NCBI GenBank assembly: GCA_016703535.1
Contig: JADJBV010000002.1
Coordinates: forward strand, 1,240,001 to 1,304,000
DNA length: 64,000 nt
DNA from: Deltaproteobacteria bacterium
GTDB taxonomy: Bacteria > Myxococcota > Kuafuiibacteriia > Kuafuiibacteriales > Kuafuiibacteriaceae
Direction of reading: 5' to 3'
Shown here: positions 8,427 to 16,291 of the stretch, in pieces
Position numbering within the stretch: the stretch's first letter is position 1
Layout of the letters: every line of letters begins with the position of its first letter
Translations under genes and position numbers: made by a program
The notes under the pieces: model-generated
Database searches by the model: none
What the model saw: only the letters and a program-made list of their open reading frames with translations
Told to the model about the DNA's origin: nothing

Positions 8427-9545
8427 TCAGCCCAGGTAGATGATCCCGTCGCGCTCGAACTGCAGCAGGATCTCTCGAGCCTCCAGGTCGTGCATCGGGC
8501 TCACCTGAATCAAGGCCTGCACCGTCCGTTTGCCGTCGATGCGGCCCAAGAGATATCGCTGCTTGGCGGACATCGACTTCAGGACGCTGGGCGCAACTTG
8601 GACGGTCAGGACCGGGACCGCCTCGGGCGCCGGGTGCCCTTGCCAACTTTGGTCGGCCACCGAAAGAGCGGCCCGCACCTCATCGAGCCCTGGGGCTCCC
8701 GGATCTTCGCGTGCACCTTCTTGGAGGTGATGAATGGCGGCGCTGTATTGCTGATGGGTCAAGGCCTGCCGCGCCAGGTCCACGTGGCTGGCGCCGGCCG
8801 GCAGGTTGGCCCAACTCGGGTTCGCGGGCCAGGTCGAGGGCTCCCGGGGCCGGACCGCACCCGCGTCGTACAACTCCAGCAACCGCACCGCGATTAAGTA
8901 ATCGGCCGCGTGGAGCTCCAAGGTGATCGCTTCGATCGACAAGCCGAGCCGCGCCAACGCCAAGATTCGGCCTTCCAGGGACTCGGGTGTGGCGTAAGGC
9001 GGGACGTATTGTTCGTCGACGTCGAGCAGGTGCCCGGCGTGGCTGAACAACTCCTCGAAGCGAGCCCAGGTTTCGGCCCGGGCCAGACCTTCGCGATGGA
9101 TGTCCACCAAAGGCACCGCGGCGTCGACCGCGGGCCGGGGATCGGGCGGGATCTCGGAGTCGAAGTAAAATTGACCGTCCTTCCATTGGAAGGCCGCCAT
9201 CATGGTCTCGACGATCTTCACCCGGAGCGCTTGGATCACCTGCTCCTCCGGGATGATCCCGATCATGACCAAGATCCGCCCCAACAAGACGTTGGTCTCC
9301 GCTTGGGTGCCGTAGGCCCGCTGCAGCTGATCTTCGGTCAGGAGGCCGAAGTGCATCAGGAATTGTCCGAAGTAGAGGCGGGGATCGTCGGAGGCGGCCC
9401 GGGTCACCAGGCCCTCGTTGACGTGGAACGCCACCCGGGTGGTCCCGCGCTCCAGGACCAAGATCCCGTTCAGGTGGCGGTTGGCGAGCCAGATCGCCAA
9501 GTCCGCCAGCGGCATGACCGCCAGATCGCCTTCCAGTCGGCCCAT
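8427..9545 (-). CDS. DUF4388 domain protein
   Basis: A 372-residue protein. The N-terminus (MGRLEGDLAVMPLADLAIWLA...GILVLERG...VAFHVNEG) is the DUF4388 domain, common in deltaproteobacteria and often linked to signalling and gliding proteins. A middle part (residues 85-150) resembles a GspE N-terminal/MshEN-like helical region (LGRILVMIGIIPEEQVIQAL). The rest is helical with a TPR-like piece (ARQALTHQQYSAAIHHLQEGARED). No catalytic motif is visible and the molecular role is unknown. The ATG at 9545 follows a GGGAG site and is 46 bases from the divergent redox fusion gene. Confidence 0.8.
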   Translation of the reverse strand: MGRLEGDLAVMPLADLAIWLANRHLNGILVLERGTTRVAFHVNEGLVTRAASDDPRLYFGQFLMHFGLLTEDQLQRAYGTQAETNVLLGRILVMIGIIPEEQVIQALRVKIVETMMAAFQWKDGQFYFDSEIPPDPRPAVDAAVPLVDIHREGLARAETWARFEELFSHAGHLLDVDEQYVPPYATPESLEGRILALARLGLSIEAITLELHAADYLIAVRLLELYDAGAVRPREPSTWPANPSWANLPAGASHVDLARQALTHQQYSAAIHHLQEGAREDPGAPGLDEVRAALSVADQSWQGHPAPEAVPVLTVQVAPSVLKSMSAKQRYLLGRIDGKRTVQALIQVSPMHDLEAREILLQFERDGIIYLG

Positions 9546-9591
9546 GGTCTCCCTTGTCTTATGCCCCCATCCCGTCGATCATCCCGCTCAC

Positions 9592-10473
9592 ATGGCCGGT
9601 CGAGTTGCGGTAACCGTCTACGTCAAGACCGAATGCAAGCTCTGCGTTCCCCTGATGGAGACCGTCGAGCGGGTTCGGCAGGACGTCGAGTTCGACCTCA
9701 CCAAGGTCGACATTACGGGAGATCGGGATCTTCTCCAAAGATATGGCCAAGAGGTTCCGGTGGTCCTGATCAACGGGAGGAAGGCCTTCAAGGGCACCCT
9801 CACCGAAGCCGCCCTCCGGAAAAAACTGGAGAAATCCGGGTCCGTGCCGGCAGCGACCGGGCCCCAGGTTGAAGCCTTGGAGGACCTGCGCGGACCTCGT
9901 CCTACCCCACCGGCCCCGGTGGCCCTGGGGTTGGTTGCGCTGGTGTTGGTCGGGTTTGGGTACTTCGCGCAGGAGGGCCTGGAGTCGGCTCGGTTCGGCA
10001 CCGGTCGGCTCGCCGAAAAGCTCCTCCGGGTGGAGCGCCGGGCCGAGCTGCCGAAGACCATGCGTTTGCCGGGCATGGACGGCCAGGAGATCAACCTGGA
10101 CGCCTACCGGGGCAAGGTCGTCTTCGTCAACTTCTGGGCCACCTGGTGTCCGCCCTGCATCGAAGAGATGCCGTCGATGCGCAACCTGCACGGCAAGCTC
10201 AAGGATGATCCGCGCTTCGTGATGATCGCGGTCAGCGCCGACGACAGCTGGGCCCCGGTGAAGGAGTTCTTTCAAAAGGAACCGCCGACCTTCCGGGTCG
10301 CCCTCGACGCCTCTGGCAACTTGGCCCGCCAATACGGCACCGAAAAGTTCCCCGAGACCTACGTGATCGTCGACGGCAAGATCGTCGGCTACATCATCGG
10401 GCCTCGAAACTGGGAGACCTGGTACGCCGAGGCCTACCTGAAAGCCCTGATGGAAGAAGGCCCCCTCGGCTGA
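9592..10473 (+). CDS. Glutaredoxin-membrane helix-TlpA thioredoxin fusion
   Basis: A 293-residue protein with two redox domains of opposite predicted location. Residues 1-80 are a glutaredoxin/DUF836-like domain with CKLC at 15-18 and a cis-Pro motif (VPVVLING). One hydrophobic helix covers about 108-126. Residues 150-293 are a TlpA/ResA thioredoxin domain with WCPPC (Cys 186 and 189) and FPETYVIV. One domain would face the cytoplasm and the other the periplasm, so the protein may relate to thiol transfer for cytochrome or envelope protein maturation. The ATG at 9592 is inferred from the glutaredoxin start; longer in-frame starts lie inside the divergent gene. Confidence 0.88.
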   Translation: MAGRVAVTVYVKTECKLCVPLMETVERVRQDVEFDLTKVDITGDRDLLQRYGQEVPVVLINGRKAFKGTLTEAALRKKLEKSGSVPAATGPQVEALEDLRGPRPTPPAPVALGLVALVLVGFGYFAQEGLESARFGTGRLAEKLLRVERRAELPKTMRLPGMDGQEINLDAYRGKVVFVNFWATWCPPCIEEMPSMRNLHGKLKDDPRFVMIAVSADDSWAPVKEFFQKEPPTFRVALDASGNLARQYGTEKFPETYVIVDGKIVGYIIGPRNWETWYAEAYLKALMEEGPLG

Positions 10474-10482
10474 GCACCAAGG

Positions 10483-11214
10483 TCAGACGCCCAGGAGCTT
10501 GAGCCGCCGGGCCAACACGTCCTCGCAGCTGGCGTCGCTCGGGACCCGCCGCCGCCGAAAGAAGCTGCGATCGAAGTCGGGGCGGGTGGTGGGTTTGGTC
10601 TGCAAGAAGCGGTGGCTGGCCCCGATCACCTGCTCCTCCGAGTCCCACTCCAGGCGCCCTTCCAGCCGTTCGTTGTTCTGCAAGCTAGCTTGCAAATGGG
10701 TACGGCCACGCTGGACCACGTAGACCTGCCCATCGACCAGGCCGTTGATCTGGACCGTGAGCCCGGGGTGCCCGTCCTGGTCGGCGTCGATCACCCGGGG
10801 GTCGTCGGTCCGGACTGGGAGCGCCTCACCGTCGGCCATTTCGGCGCCGGTGGTCCGCAGGTTGCCTTGCTCTCGGTATTGCCAGGTCCCCCCGTAGTTG
10901 AGCTCGGCCCAACGCTCCCGACCCGACAAGGCCCGCTGAAAGGCCCTCGGGTACACGGTGCGGATGGCTTCGGTGGTGCTTTTGGTCTCGAGGCCGCACA
11001 CCTCTTCGGTCATGCGCAGTTGGGTGCCGACTTGGGTCACCCGCAACAGGACGGTGGCGATGGTCCGGGAACGTTGATCGCCCAAGATCGGCAGCTCGAC
11101 CGCCACCGTGGTGACCTGGACCTCGGCCCAGGTCCCGCTCAACTGCGGGACGGCGGGCACCGAACCATCGGCGCCGATCAAGCTGGTCCACAGGGCAAAG
11201 ATGGGAGCGATCAT
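10483..11214 (-). CDS. Secreted hypothetical protein in the carotenoid operon
   Basis: A 243-residue protein with a short hydrophobic N-terminus (MIAPIFALWTSLIGA) and a beta-rich body opening with LSGTWAEVQVTT. It has one DADQDG calcium-like motif (about residue 143), two conserved-looking Cys residues and a basic C-terminus. I do not recognise the family. Its ATG overlaps the crtD-like stop by 4 bases, making it the last gene of the crtC operon. A role in pigment handling is inferred from position only; co-transcription by convenience is equally possible. Confidence 0.6.
   Translation of the reverse strand: MIAPIFALWTSLIGADGSVPAVPQLSGTWAEVQVTTVAVELPILGDQRSRTIATVLLRVTQVGTQLRMTEEVCGLETKSTTEAIRTVYPRAFQRALSGRERWAELNYGGTWQYREQGNLRTTGAEMADGEALPVRTDDPRVIDADQDGHPGLTVQINGLVDGQVYVVQRGRTHLQASLQNNERLEGRLEWDSEEQVIGASHRFLQTKPTTRPDFDRSFFRRRRVPSDASCEDVLARRLKLLGV
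10680..10693. repeat. Dispersed palindrome GCAAG-N4-CTTGC, copy 1
   Basis: N4 is CTAG, giving an uninterrupted palindrome that extends to 16 bp. It lies inside the secreted hypothetical gene. Confidence 0.9.
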
Positions 11215-12686
11215 CGAGCGTCCTCCAGCACCGCGTCGGCCGCGGTTTGTCCGGACAAAGCACAAAGCGGCAAGCCGCCACCGGGGTGAGCGCTGCCAGA
11301 AGCCAAATAGAGGCCTGGCACTTCTCGGATGCGATTGGCGGGGCGCCGAAAGGCCGCAAACGTCGAGTTGGAGGCGGCGCCGTAGATCCCACCGCGGCTG
11401 CCCGGGAAAGCCGCGGCCAACTCCGCGGGGCCCCTGGACCAGACGACTTCATCCAGCTCCGGATCGTAGAGGCCGGCGGTCCGCAATCGGCTGAGCACCT
11501 TTGCGCCCAGGGCTTCGATCCGGAACGGCTCGGTCGGGCCGAACTCGGGTTGGGCGGGGGCGTTGGCCATCACGAACACCGGCTCGTGGGCCGGCCAGCC
11601 CGGTCGTTGGTGGGCCCGTTCTTGGGCACAAAGGTACACCGTCGGATCCACGGGCGGACGTTGGTGATCGAAGAGATCTTCGAACTCGGCGTGATACCGA
11701 TCCGGGAACAACACGGTGTGGGCCGCCAGGCCGTCTCGCCTTCGTCGCTTGAGGATGCAGGTCCAGCCCGAGGTGGAGGGGGTCGAGTTGGGCGACAACT
11801 TTCGCCCGAGTTTTCCTGGCAGGAGTTGACCGAACACGTGGGCCGCGTCGGCGTTGGCGATCACCTGGGCGGCCTCGACTCGTCGTCCACCCACCAAAGC
11901 CACGCCCACCACTCGCTTACCTTCGACCACGATCCGCTCGACTCGGGCTCCGGTCTCCAGCACGCCACCCAAGGCGACGAACCGTCGGGCCAAGGCCGCT
12001 ACCAGCTGGTGGATCCCGCCCCGCACTCCGAAGGCCCCCAGGTTCAGCTCCACGTGGGCGATGCAGTTTAAGGTGGCCGGCGCCGCTCGCAGATCCGAGC
12101 CGTTGTAGGTCGCGTAGCGCCCGAGCAGATCGCGGAGGTACGGGTTGCGCACCCGCTGCTCGATGGCCCGCCCCATGGTGCTCAAGGCGTCGATTTGGCC
12201 CACCGCTTTGAGGCCACCCAACCCCAATCCCAACATCTGGCTGGCGGTGGGCGCGGGCCCGTAGACGAAGTGAGGCGCGGCGGTCGCCCAGATCTCGCCG
12301 GCGTATTGCAAGAAGGCTTGCAGTTCTTGCTCGGCCTCGGGCCCCAAGCTCGCCCGCACCTCGGCCCGGGTCGCTTCCGGGCGGACCTCGACCTTCAAGC
12401 GGGTGCCGTCGGGCCAACGATAGTCGAAGGCTGGGCTCGGCTCGAGCAGCTCCAGCTCGGCGCTCAAGGAGGAGCCGGCGAGGCGAAAGAGGCGATCAAA
12501 GACCTCGGGGAGGGTCAAGACGCTGGGTCCGGTGTCGACCTCGATCCCTTGGATCTCCACCACCCCCGCCTTGCCGCCGGGCCGATCGTGGGCCTCCAGG
12601 ACCCGGACCTTTTGACCACGGGCCACCAGGCTGAGGGCGGCCGAAAGACCGCCGATGCCCGCCCCGATGACCACCACCTCCTTCAC
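11211..12686 (-). CDS. crtD: CrtD/CrtI-family carotenoid desaturase
   Basis: A 491-residue FAD-dependent desaturase. It opens with the dinucleotide-binding motif VVVIGAGIGGLSAAL and the EAHDRPGGKAG loop, has a carotenoid-substrate VDTGPSVLTLPEVF segment, and ends with the FAD-closing ASGSAHPGGGLPLC signature. It groups by eye with CrtD-type (hydroxyneurosporene 3,4-desaturase) rather than phytoene desaturase. Co-operonic crtC supports a second-step role acting on a 1'-hydroxylated carotenoid. The start is GTG at 12686, overlapping the glycosyltransferase stop as GTGA; the 79-codon upstream extension overlaps that gene and looks spurious. Exact bond specificity cannot be read from sequence. 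Confidence 0.85.
   Translation of the reverse strand: MKEVVVIGAGIGGLSAALSLVARGQKVRVLEAHDRPGGKAGVVEIQGIEVDTGPSVLTLPEVFDRLFRLAGSSLSAELELLEPSPAFDYRWPDGTRLKVEVRPEATRAEVRASLGPEAEQELQAFLQYAGEIWATAAPHFVYGPAPTASQMLGLGLGGLKAVGQIDALSTMGRAIEQRVRNPYLRDLLGRYATYNGSDLRAAPATLNCIAHVELNLGAFGVRGGIHQLVAALARRFVALGGVLETGARVERIVVEGKRVVGVALVGGRRVEAAQVIANADAAHVFGQLLPGKLGRKLSPNSTPSTSGWTCILKRRRRDGLAAHTVLFPDRYHAEFEDLFDHQRPPVDPTVYLCAQERAHQRPGWPAHEPVFVMANAPAQPEFGPTEPFRIEALGAKVLSRLRTAGLYDPELDEVVWSRGPAELAAAFPGSRGGIYGAASNSTFAAFRRPANRIREVPGLYLASGSAHPGGGLPLCALSGQTAADAVLEDAR
12308..12321. repeat. Dispersed palindrome GCAAG-N4-CTTGC, copy 2
   Basis: N4 is AAGG. It lies inside the crtD-like gene. Confidence 0.9.
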
Positions 12687-13819
12687 GTCGCCCCCTCGGC
12701 GGCGATGCGCTCCCGCTTGCCCGGGTAGGCGCGGCCGCGCCACTCGATCCGGCCCCGGCGATGCCAGCGGTAGGAGTTCAGGCCGATGCCCAACAACACC
12801 AGGACCCCGAGGGGCTGGAGCAACGTCGACCACCACGGATGGGCAAAACGAACGGCCAAGGCACCACGCAACACCAAGTTGATCCCAACCGCCATCGCCG
12901 CTGGGGCCAGCCATTGGGGCCAAAACAGCCCAAGCGGAAGCAGCAAAAACGGGGCGACGAAGGCCGAAAAATAGAGCCCCAACACGAACAACAACGCCAA
13001 GCGGCTGCCGCCGATCCCTTCGTAGAAGTTCTTGGAGAAGCCGGCGACGACCTCTTTGGCCGAGGTGTACATCCGACAGGTCGCCAGTTCGGTGCCATCG
13101 GCGAACACCACCCGCAGCCCCGCCTGTTTGGCCCGCCGACAGAAGGCCATGTCATCCACGACCTCTCCCCGAACCGCCTCGAAGCCGCCGGTCTGCAAGT
13201 AGGCTTGCCGACTCACCCAGAGCACTTGGCCGTTGGCCGCCAAAAAACGTGGGTTTGAGCTCCGCCAGATCAGCGGCAGAGGCAACCAGCTGGTGTAGGT
13301 CAGGTGCAACAGCGGCAACACCAGCCGCTCTACGAAGGATCCCAGCTCTTGGGCCGGGACCGCGGTCACCAGATCCGCCTGGTAGTCGTTCACCAACCCC
13401 GCCAGATGAGCCAAGCCTTGCCTTCGCCAACGGACGTCCGAGTCCAAAAAGAGCAGGTTGTTGCTCTGGGCTGCTTCGGCCAGGCGATGACAAGCGTGGG
13501 TCTTGCCGATCCAACCCGTGGGCAGGCCCGCGCCGCGCAGGACCCGAATCCGAGGATCGAGGGCGGCGCATTCAGCCAAGATCTGGGACGTGCGATCGGT
13601 GGAGGCGTCGTCGTAGACCAGGATCTCCGCGATCGGACCTTGGGCCTCTCGCAGGGCCTCCAAGGTCGCCGCCAGGTTCCGCTCTTCGTTGCGCGCCGGG
13701 ATCAACACCGACACCGGGCCCATCGACCCGCCGGCTCGGCCCCTAGGCCAAAACCGGAGGTTGAAGAGGGTCAACGCCAGCGCCACGCCCGGCAAGATCA
13801 CCAGGGCCCAGATGATCAC
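12683..13819 (-). CDS. Family 2 glycosyltransferase, putative carotenoid glycosyltransferase
   Basis: A 378-residue membrane glycosyltransferase. An N-terminal helix is followed by a GT-A domain with IPARNEERN, the YDDASTDRT nucleotide-binding motif, LDSD as the metal-binding DxD, and VDDMAFCRRAK near the acceptor site. Three or four hydrophobic segments follow (about residues 270-350). The layout resembles CrtQ/CruC-type enzymes that glucosylate hydroxyl or carboxyl groups of carotenoids. Position between crtC and crtD supports transfer of sugar to the 1'-hydroxyl made by CrtC. The start is GTG at 13819 (4-base overlap with crtC); a longer frame to 13966 would sit inside crtC. Confidence 0.85.
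   Translation of the reverse strand: MIIWALVILPGVALALTLFNLRFWPRGRAGGSMGPVSVLIPARNEERNLAATLEALREAQGPIAEILVYDDASTDRTSQILAECAALDPRIRVLRGAGLPTGWIGKTHACHRLAEAAQSNNLLFLDSDVRWRRQGLAHLAGLVNDYQADLVTAVPAQELGSFVERLVLPLLHLTYTSWLPLPLIWRSSNPRFLAANGQVLWVSRQAYLQTGGFEAVRGEVVDDMAFCRRAKQAGLRVVFADGTELATCRMYTSAKEVVAGFSKNFYEGIGGSRLALLFVLGLYFSAFVAPFLLLPLGLFWPQWLAPAAMAVGINLVLRGALAVRFAHPWWSTLLQPLGVLVLLGIGLNSYRWHRRGRIEWRGRAYPGKRERIAAEGAT
13195..13208. repeat. Dispersed palindrome GCAAG-N4-CTTGC, copy 3
   Basis: N4 is TAGG. It lies inside the GT2 gene. Confidence 0.9.
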
Positions 13820-14892
13820 GCCCACCTCCACAAGCGGCGGAGCCGATCGGTTTGGGGCCCATTGAACAACGGCAACCAGAGGGAGTTGTCGCCCTGCAGG
13901 CGGTGTACGCGCATCTTCACCATCGATCGGTGCCGAGGCAGATCGATCCGATCGGGCCGCACCCACTCGCCCAGAGCAGGTTGGCCGTCGATGGTCTGGC
14001 GGGCTCTGAGATAAAATGGCCCATCCTCTAGGAGACCCTGGCCCTCAATTCTCCGCCCCGCCACCACCAAGTTTCGCTGGGCCATCCCGTAGAAGGCTCG
14101 TTGGGGCCGATCGAACTGCAGGCTGGCTTGCGGATCGATGGTCAGGCGCCCGCCGCGATCGACCTCGACCCACCAGGCGAAGGGCGCTCCTTGTTGGGGC
14201 CACACCACGTAGTAGGCCGCCATCAAATCGGGGGTGAGGGTGCGGCCCCAGGCCCAGTCGGCGATGCCCAGCTGGTCGAGCCCGACCGGACTGCCGTTGC
14301 GATCGTGGTAGGCCAGGCCCTGGAAACGAAAGGGGCCATCGGCGGTCTCCAAGTCCACGACGGCCTGGGCCGGGCCGAGCAGCGGGCACCACTCGTGAGG
14401 GCTTGGGGGCGTGGTCAGGGTGGGCGCTCGAGCCGCGGCACCGACCACGGTGATCCGACCGGTCAGGCGTCGTTGCCCCCCGGGCACCAACAGGTCCAAC
14501 TCGGCTTCGACCCGGCGTTCACCACCTTCTACCGTTGAGCTGATCCGGCTTTGGCCGAAGCGAAAGTGGCCGTCGTCGGCGCCCCACGCCGCGTCTTCGG
14601 GGGCGTGCTCTTGCAGCGCGTAGTCGACCTGACGACCCCCGCGGTAGAGGGCCAGGTTGAGGCTGGGGCGGGCCCGGGGTGCTTCGGGCCGGCCGCGCCG
14701 GGCCGCGTCAAGATATCCCGGCAAAAACGGCAGCCCGAAGGACCAGATCAAGGTGAAGCCGTCGCCTTTGGCGTCCAGCGCGTCCAGGTACCACCACACG
14801 AAGCCGCCCCGCTGGTCCAAAAGGCCACGCGACAAGGATCGGGTCGGATCCGAGAGGCAAAGGAGGCCGGGGGCTTGCGACGCCGTGGTCAC
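13816..14892 (-). CDS. crtC: Carotenoid 1,2-hydratase
   Basis: A 358-residue CrtC-type hydratase, which adds water across the 1,2 double bond of an acyclic psi end group to give a tertiary 1-hydroxyl. Family features are GGFVWWYLDAL near residue 29, the beta-rich lipocalin-like body, and a YHDRNGS segment near residue 200 where characterised CrtC proteins have YHDHNWG; the second His and the Trp are changed here. The start is a GTG at 14892 preceded by GGAGAG. It leads the minus-strand operon with the glycosyltransferase and crtD, each overlapping by 4 bases, and diverges from the cyclase gene across 29 bases. Confidence 0.87.
   Translation of the reverse strand: MTTASQAPGLLCLSDPTRSLSRGLLDQRGGFVWWYLDALDAKGDGFTLIWSFGLPFLPGYLDAARRGRPEAPRARPSLNLALYRGGRQVDYALQEHAPEDAAWGADDGHFRFGQSRISSTVEGGERRVEAELDLLVPGGQRRLTGRITVVGAAARAPTLTTPPSPHEWCPLLGPAQAVVDLETADGPFRFQGLAYHDRNGSPVGLDQLGIADWAWGRTLTPDLMAAYYVVWPQQGAPFAWWVEVDRGGRLTIDPQASLQFDRPQRAFYGMAQRNLVVAGRRIEGQGLLEDGPFYLRARQTIDGQPALGEWVRPDRIDLPRHRSMVKMRVHRLQGDNSLWLPLFNGPQTDRLRRLWRWA
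14118..14131. repeat. Dispersed palindrome, one-mismatch copy
   Basis: GCAGG-CTGG-CTTGC differs from the GCAAG-N4-CTTGC consensus at one base. It is inside crtC. Confidence 0.6.
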
Positions 14893-14907
14893 CGTGCTCT
14901 CCGTTCG

Positions 14908-14921
14908 TCAGAGAACTCTGA
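14908..14921. promoter_or_regulatory. Palindrome filling the crtC/crtL divergent gap
   Basis: TCAGAG-AA-CTCTGA is a perfect 6+2+6 palindrome immediately before the crtL ATG and within the only 29 noncoding bases between divergent start codons. It looks like an operator that could affect both directions, and it occupies the place where a crtL ribosome site would be. Confidence 0.5.
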
Positions 14922-16100
14922 ATGGACGCACTGATTTTCGGGAGCGGCCCTTCGGGGTTGGCAATCGCCCAGGTGTTGGCCGAGGCGGGGCTGAAGGTCG
15001 AGGTGATCGCCCCCGAACCTTTTGCGCCTTGGCGTCCCGGGTACGGCGCGTGGGTCGATGAACTCGAGGGCTTCGAGACCGCGATCGCGCACACTTGGCC
15101 CGCGGCCTGGGCCGGGTTCGGTGCGACGCGGCAACGTCTGGAGCGGCCCTACGCCCGGCTCAACAACCCCCGCCTCGCCGCCCGCTTGGCCGGGGACTAC
15201 CCGCGCCGGGTCGGAAGGGTGGCTCAGGTCGATCCGCAGGAGGGCACCGCGACGCTGGCGGACGGGACCCAACTTCGCGCCTCCCTCTTGATCGACGCGA
15301 CCGGCCTCGGACTTTCGGTGTGGCCCGCTCAACCCGGCCCGGGCCCCGGCGTCCAGGTGGCCTTCGGGCGTCTGCTCCAGGTCGCGGCCCACCCCTTCGG
15401 CGACGAGGTGTGCCTGATGGACTTCGATGACACGGCCTTTGGCGGTGAACTGCAGGCCGATCGGATCTCCAGCTTCCTCTACGCTTTGCCCTTTGGCCCC
15501 CAGCAGGTCTTCGTCGAAGAGACCTCCTTGGTGGCCCGGCCCCCGGTCCCCATGGCGCTGCTCGAGGCCCGTTTGGAGCGGCGCCTTCAGGTGTTGGGCG
15601 TCAGCGGCCAGACCTTGGAGCTCGAACGTTGCGCCATCCCGATGGGCGCGCCCCGGCCCGAACCCATTGGGCGTTTGGTGGCCTTCGGCGCCGCCGCCAG
15701 CATGGTGCACCCCGCCACCGGATATCTTTTGGGCCAGGTCTTCGCCGCCTTGCCCCGGATCCGGGATGGGATCCCGGGGCCGAAGGACACCTTGCCGGAG
15801 CGGATCGCCGCCGCGATCTGGCCCAAAGAACGGGCCAAGGCCCATGATCTCTATCGCTTCGGGATGGAGGTCCTCCTCGAGCTGGATCCGCCTGGGCTGC
15901 GACGCTTCTTCCAAGGCTTCTTCGCGTTGCCCGAGGCCGAATGGGCCGGCTATTTGTCGGGGCGCCTGTCGATCCCCGGAATGGCCTCCGCCATGGCGCG
16001 GGTTTTTGGCGCCGTCCCCTTCGCGGTCCGGGCCCGGATCGCGCAAAAAGCAGTCGGTCCCGCCCGTCGGCTCCTCTGGACCGCCCTCCTCAGCGGTTGA
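14922..16100 (+). CDS. crtL: CrtL-type lycopene cyclase
   Basis: A 392-residue flavoprotein-fold cyclase. It has an N-terminal dinucleotide motif (IFGSGPSGLAIAQ), an internal LIDATGLG, and two strong CrtL-family signatures, ERCAIPMGAP and the late ASMVHPATGYLLGQV, matching the plant/cyanobacterial lycopene cyclase pattern. It converts psi ends of lycopene or related carotenoids into ionone rings. Only one cyclase is present and it is divergent from crtC, so one end is probably cyclised while the other is hydrated. Well-known myxobacteria use a heterodimeric CrtYc/CrtYd cyclase, so a CrtL type here is a notable alternative. No clear ribosome site precedes the ATG. Beta versus epsilon specificity is not decidable. 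Confidence 0.85.
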   Translation: MDALIFGSGPSGLAIAQVLAEAGLKVEVIAPEPFAPWRPGYGAWVDELEGFETAIAHTWPAAWAGFGATRQRLERPYARLNNPRLAARLAGDYPRRVGRVAQVDPQEGTATLADGTQLRASLLIDATGLGLSVWPAQPGPGPGVQVAFGRLLQVAAHPFGDEVCLMDFDDTAFGGELQADRISSFLYALPFGPQQVFVEETSLVARPPVPMALLEARLERRLQVLGVSGQTLELERCAIPMGAPRPEPIGRLVAFGAAASMVHPATGYLLGQVFAALPRIRDGIPGPKDTLPERIAAAIWPKERAKAHDLYRFGMEVLLELDPPGLRRFFQGFFALPEAEWAGYLSGRLSIPGMASAMARVFGAVPFAVRARIAQKAVGPARRLLWTALLSG

Positions 16101-16114
16101 ATCCTTCCAACTTC

Positions 16115-16268
16115 TGTCCACCTTTGGTCTAGACTTTGGGGGCGGTCGATTTCGGCCAACTTTCGGCTGATGGCCGCATCCAAACGCCAAAGACCGGCGA
16201 AATGAGCCCCAAACCACCGTGGACAACGTTCTGCGTCTGTCCATAGTGTGTCTATATAAGTATGGACA
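16115..16268 (+). promoter_or_regulatory. crtE promoter region with TGTCC half-sites
   Basis: Four half-sites share a TGTCC/GGACA core: TGTCCAC (16115-16121), GTGGACA (16219-16225), TGTCCATA (16238-16245) and TATGGACA (16261-16268). The last two form a perfect 8-bp inverted repeat with a 15-base spacer containing a TATATAAG -10-like element (16253-16260). No good -35 box is visible. A MerR-class repressor such as the CarH-type protein encoded in the same operon would be the natural binder; this is inference. Confidence 0.6.
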
Positions 16269-16278
16269 CGGGTTTGAC

Positions 16279-16285
16279 AAGGAGG
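16279..16285 (+). promoter_or_regulatory. Strong ribosome binding site deciding the crtE start
   Basis: AAGGAGG lies 6 bases before the ATG at 16292. It overrides the upstream ATG at 16262, which would fall at or before the expected transcription start. Confidence 0.75.
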
Positions 16286-16291
16286 CGCTGG

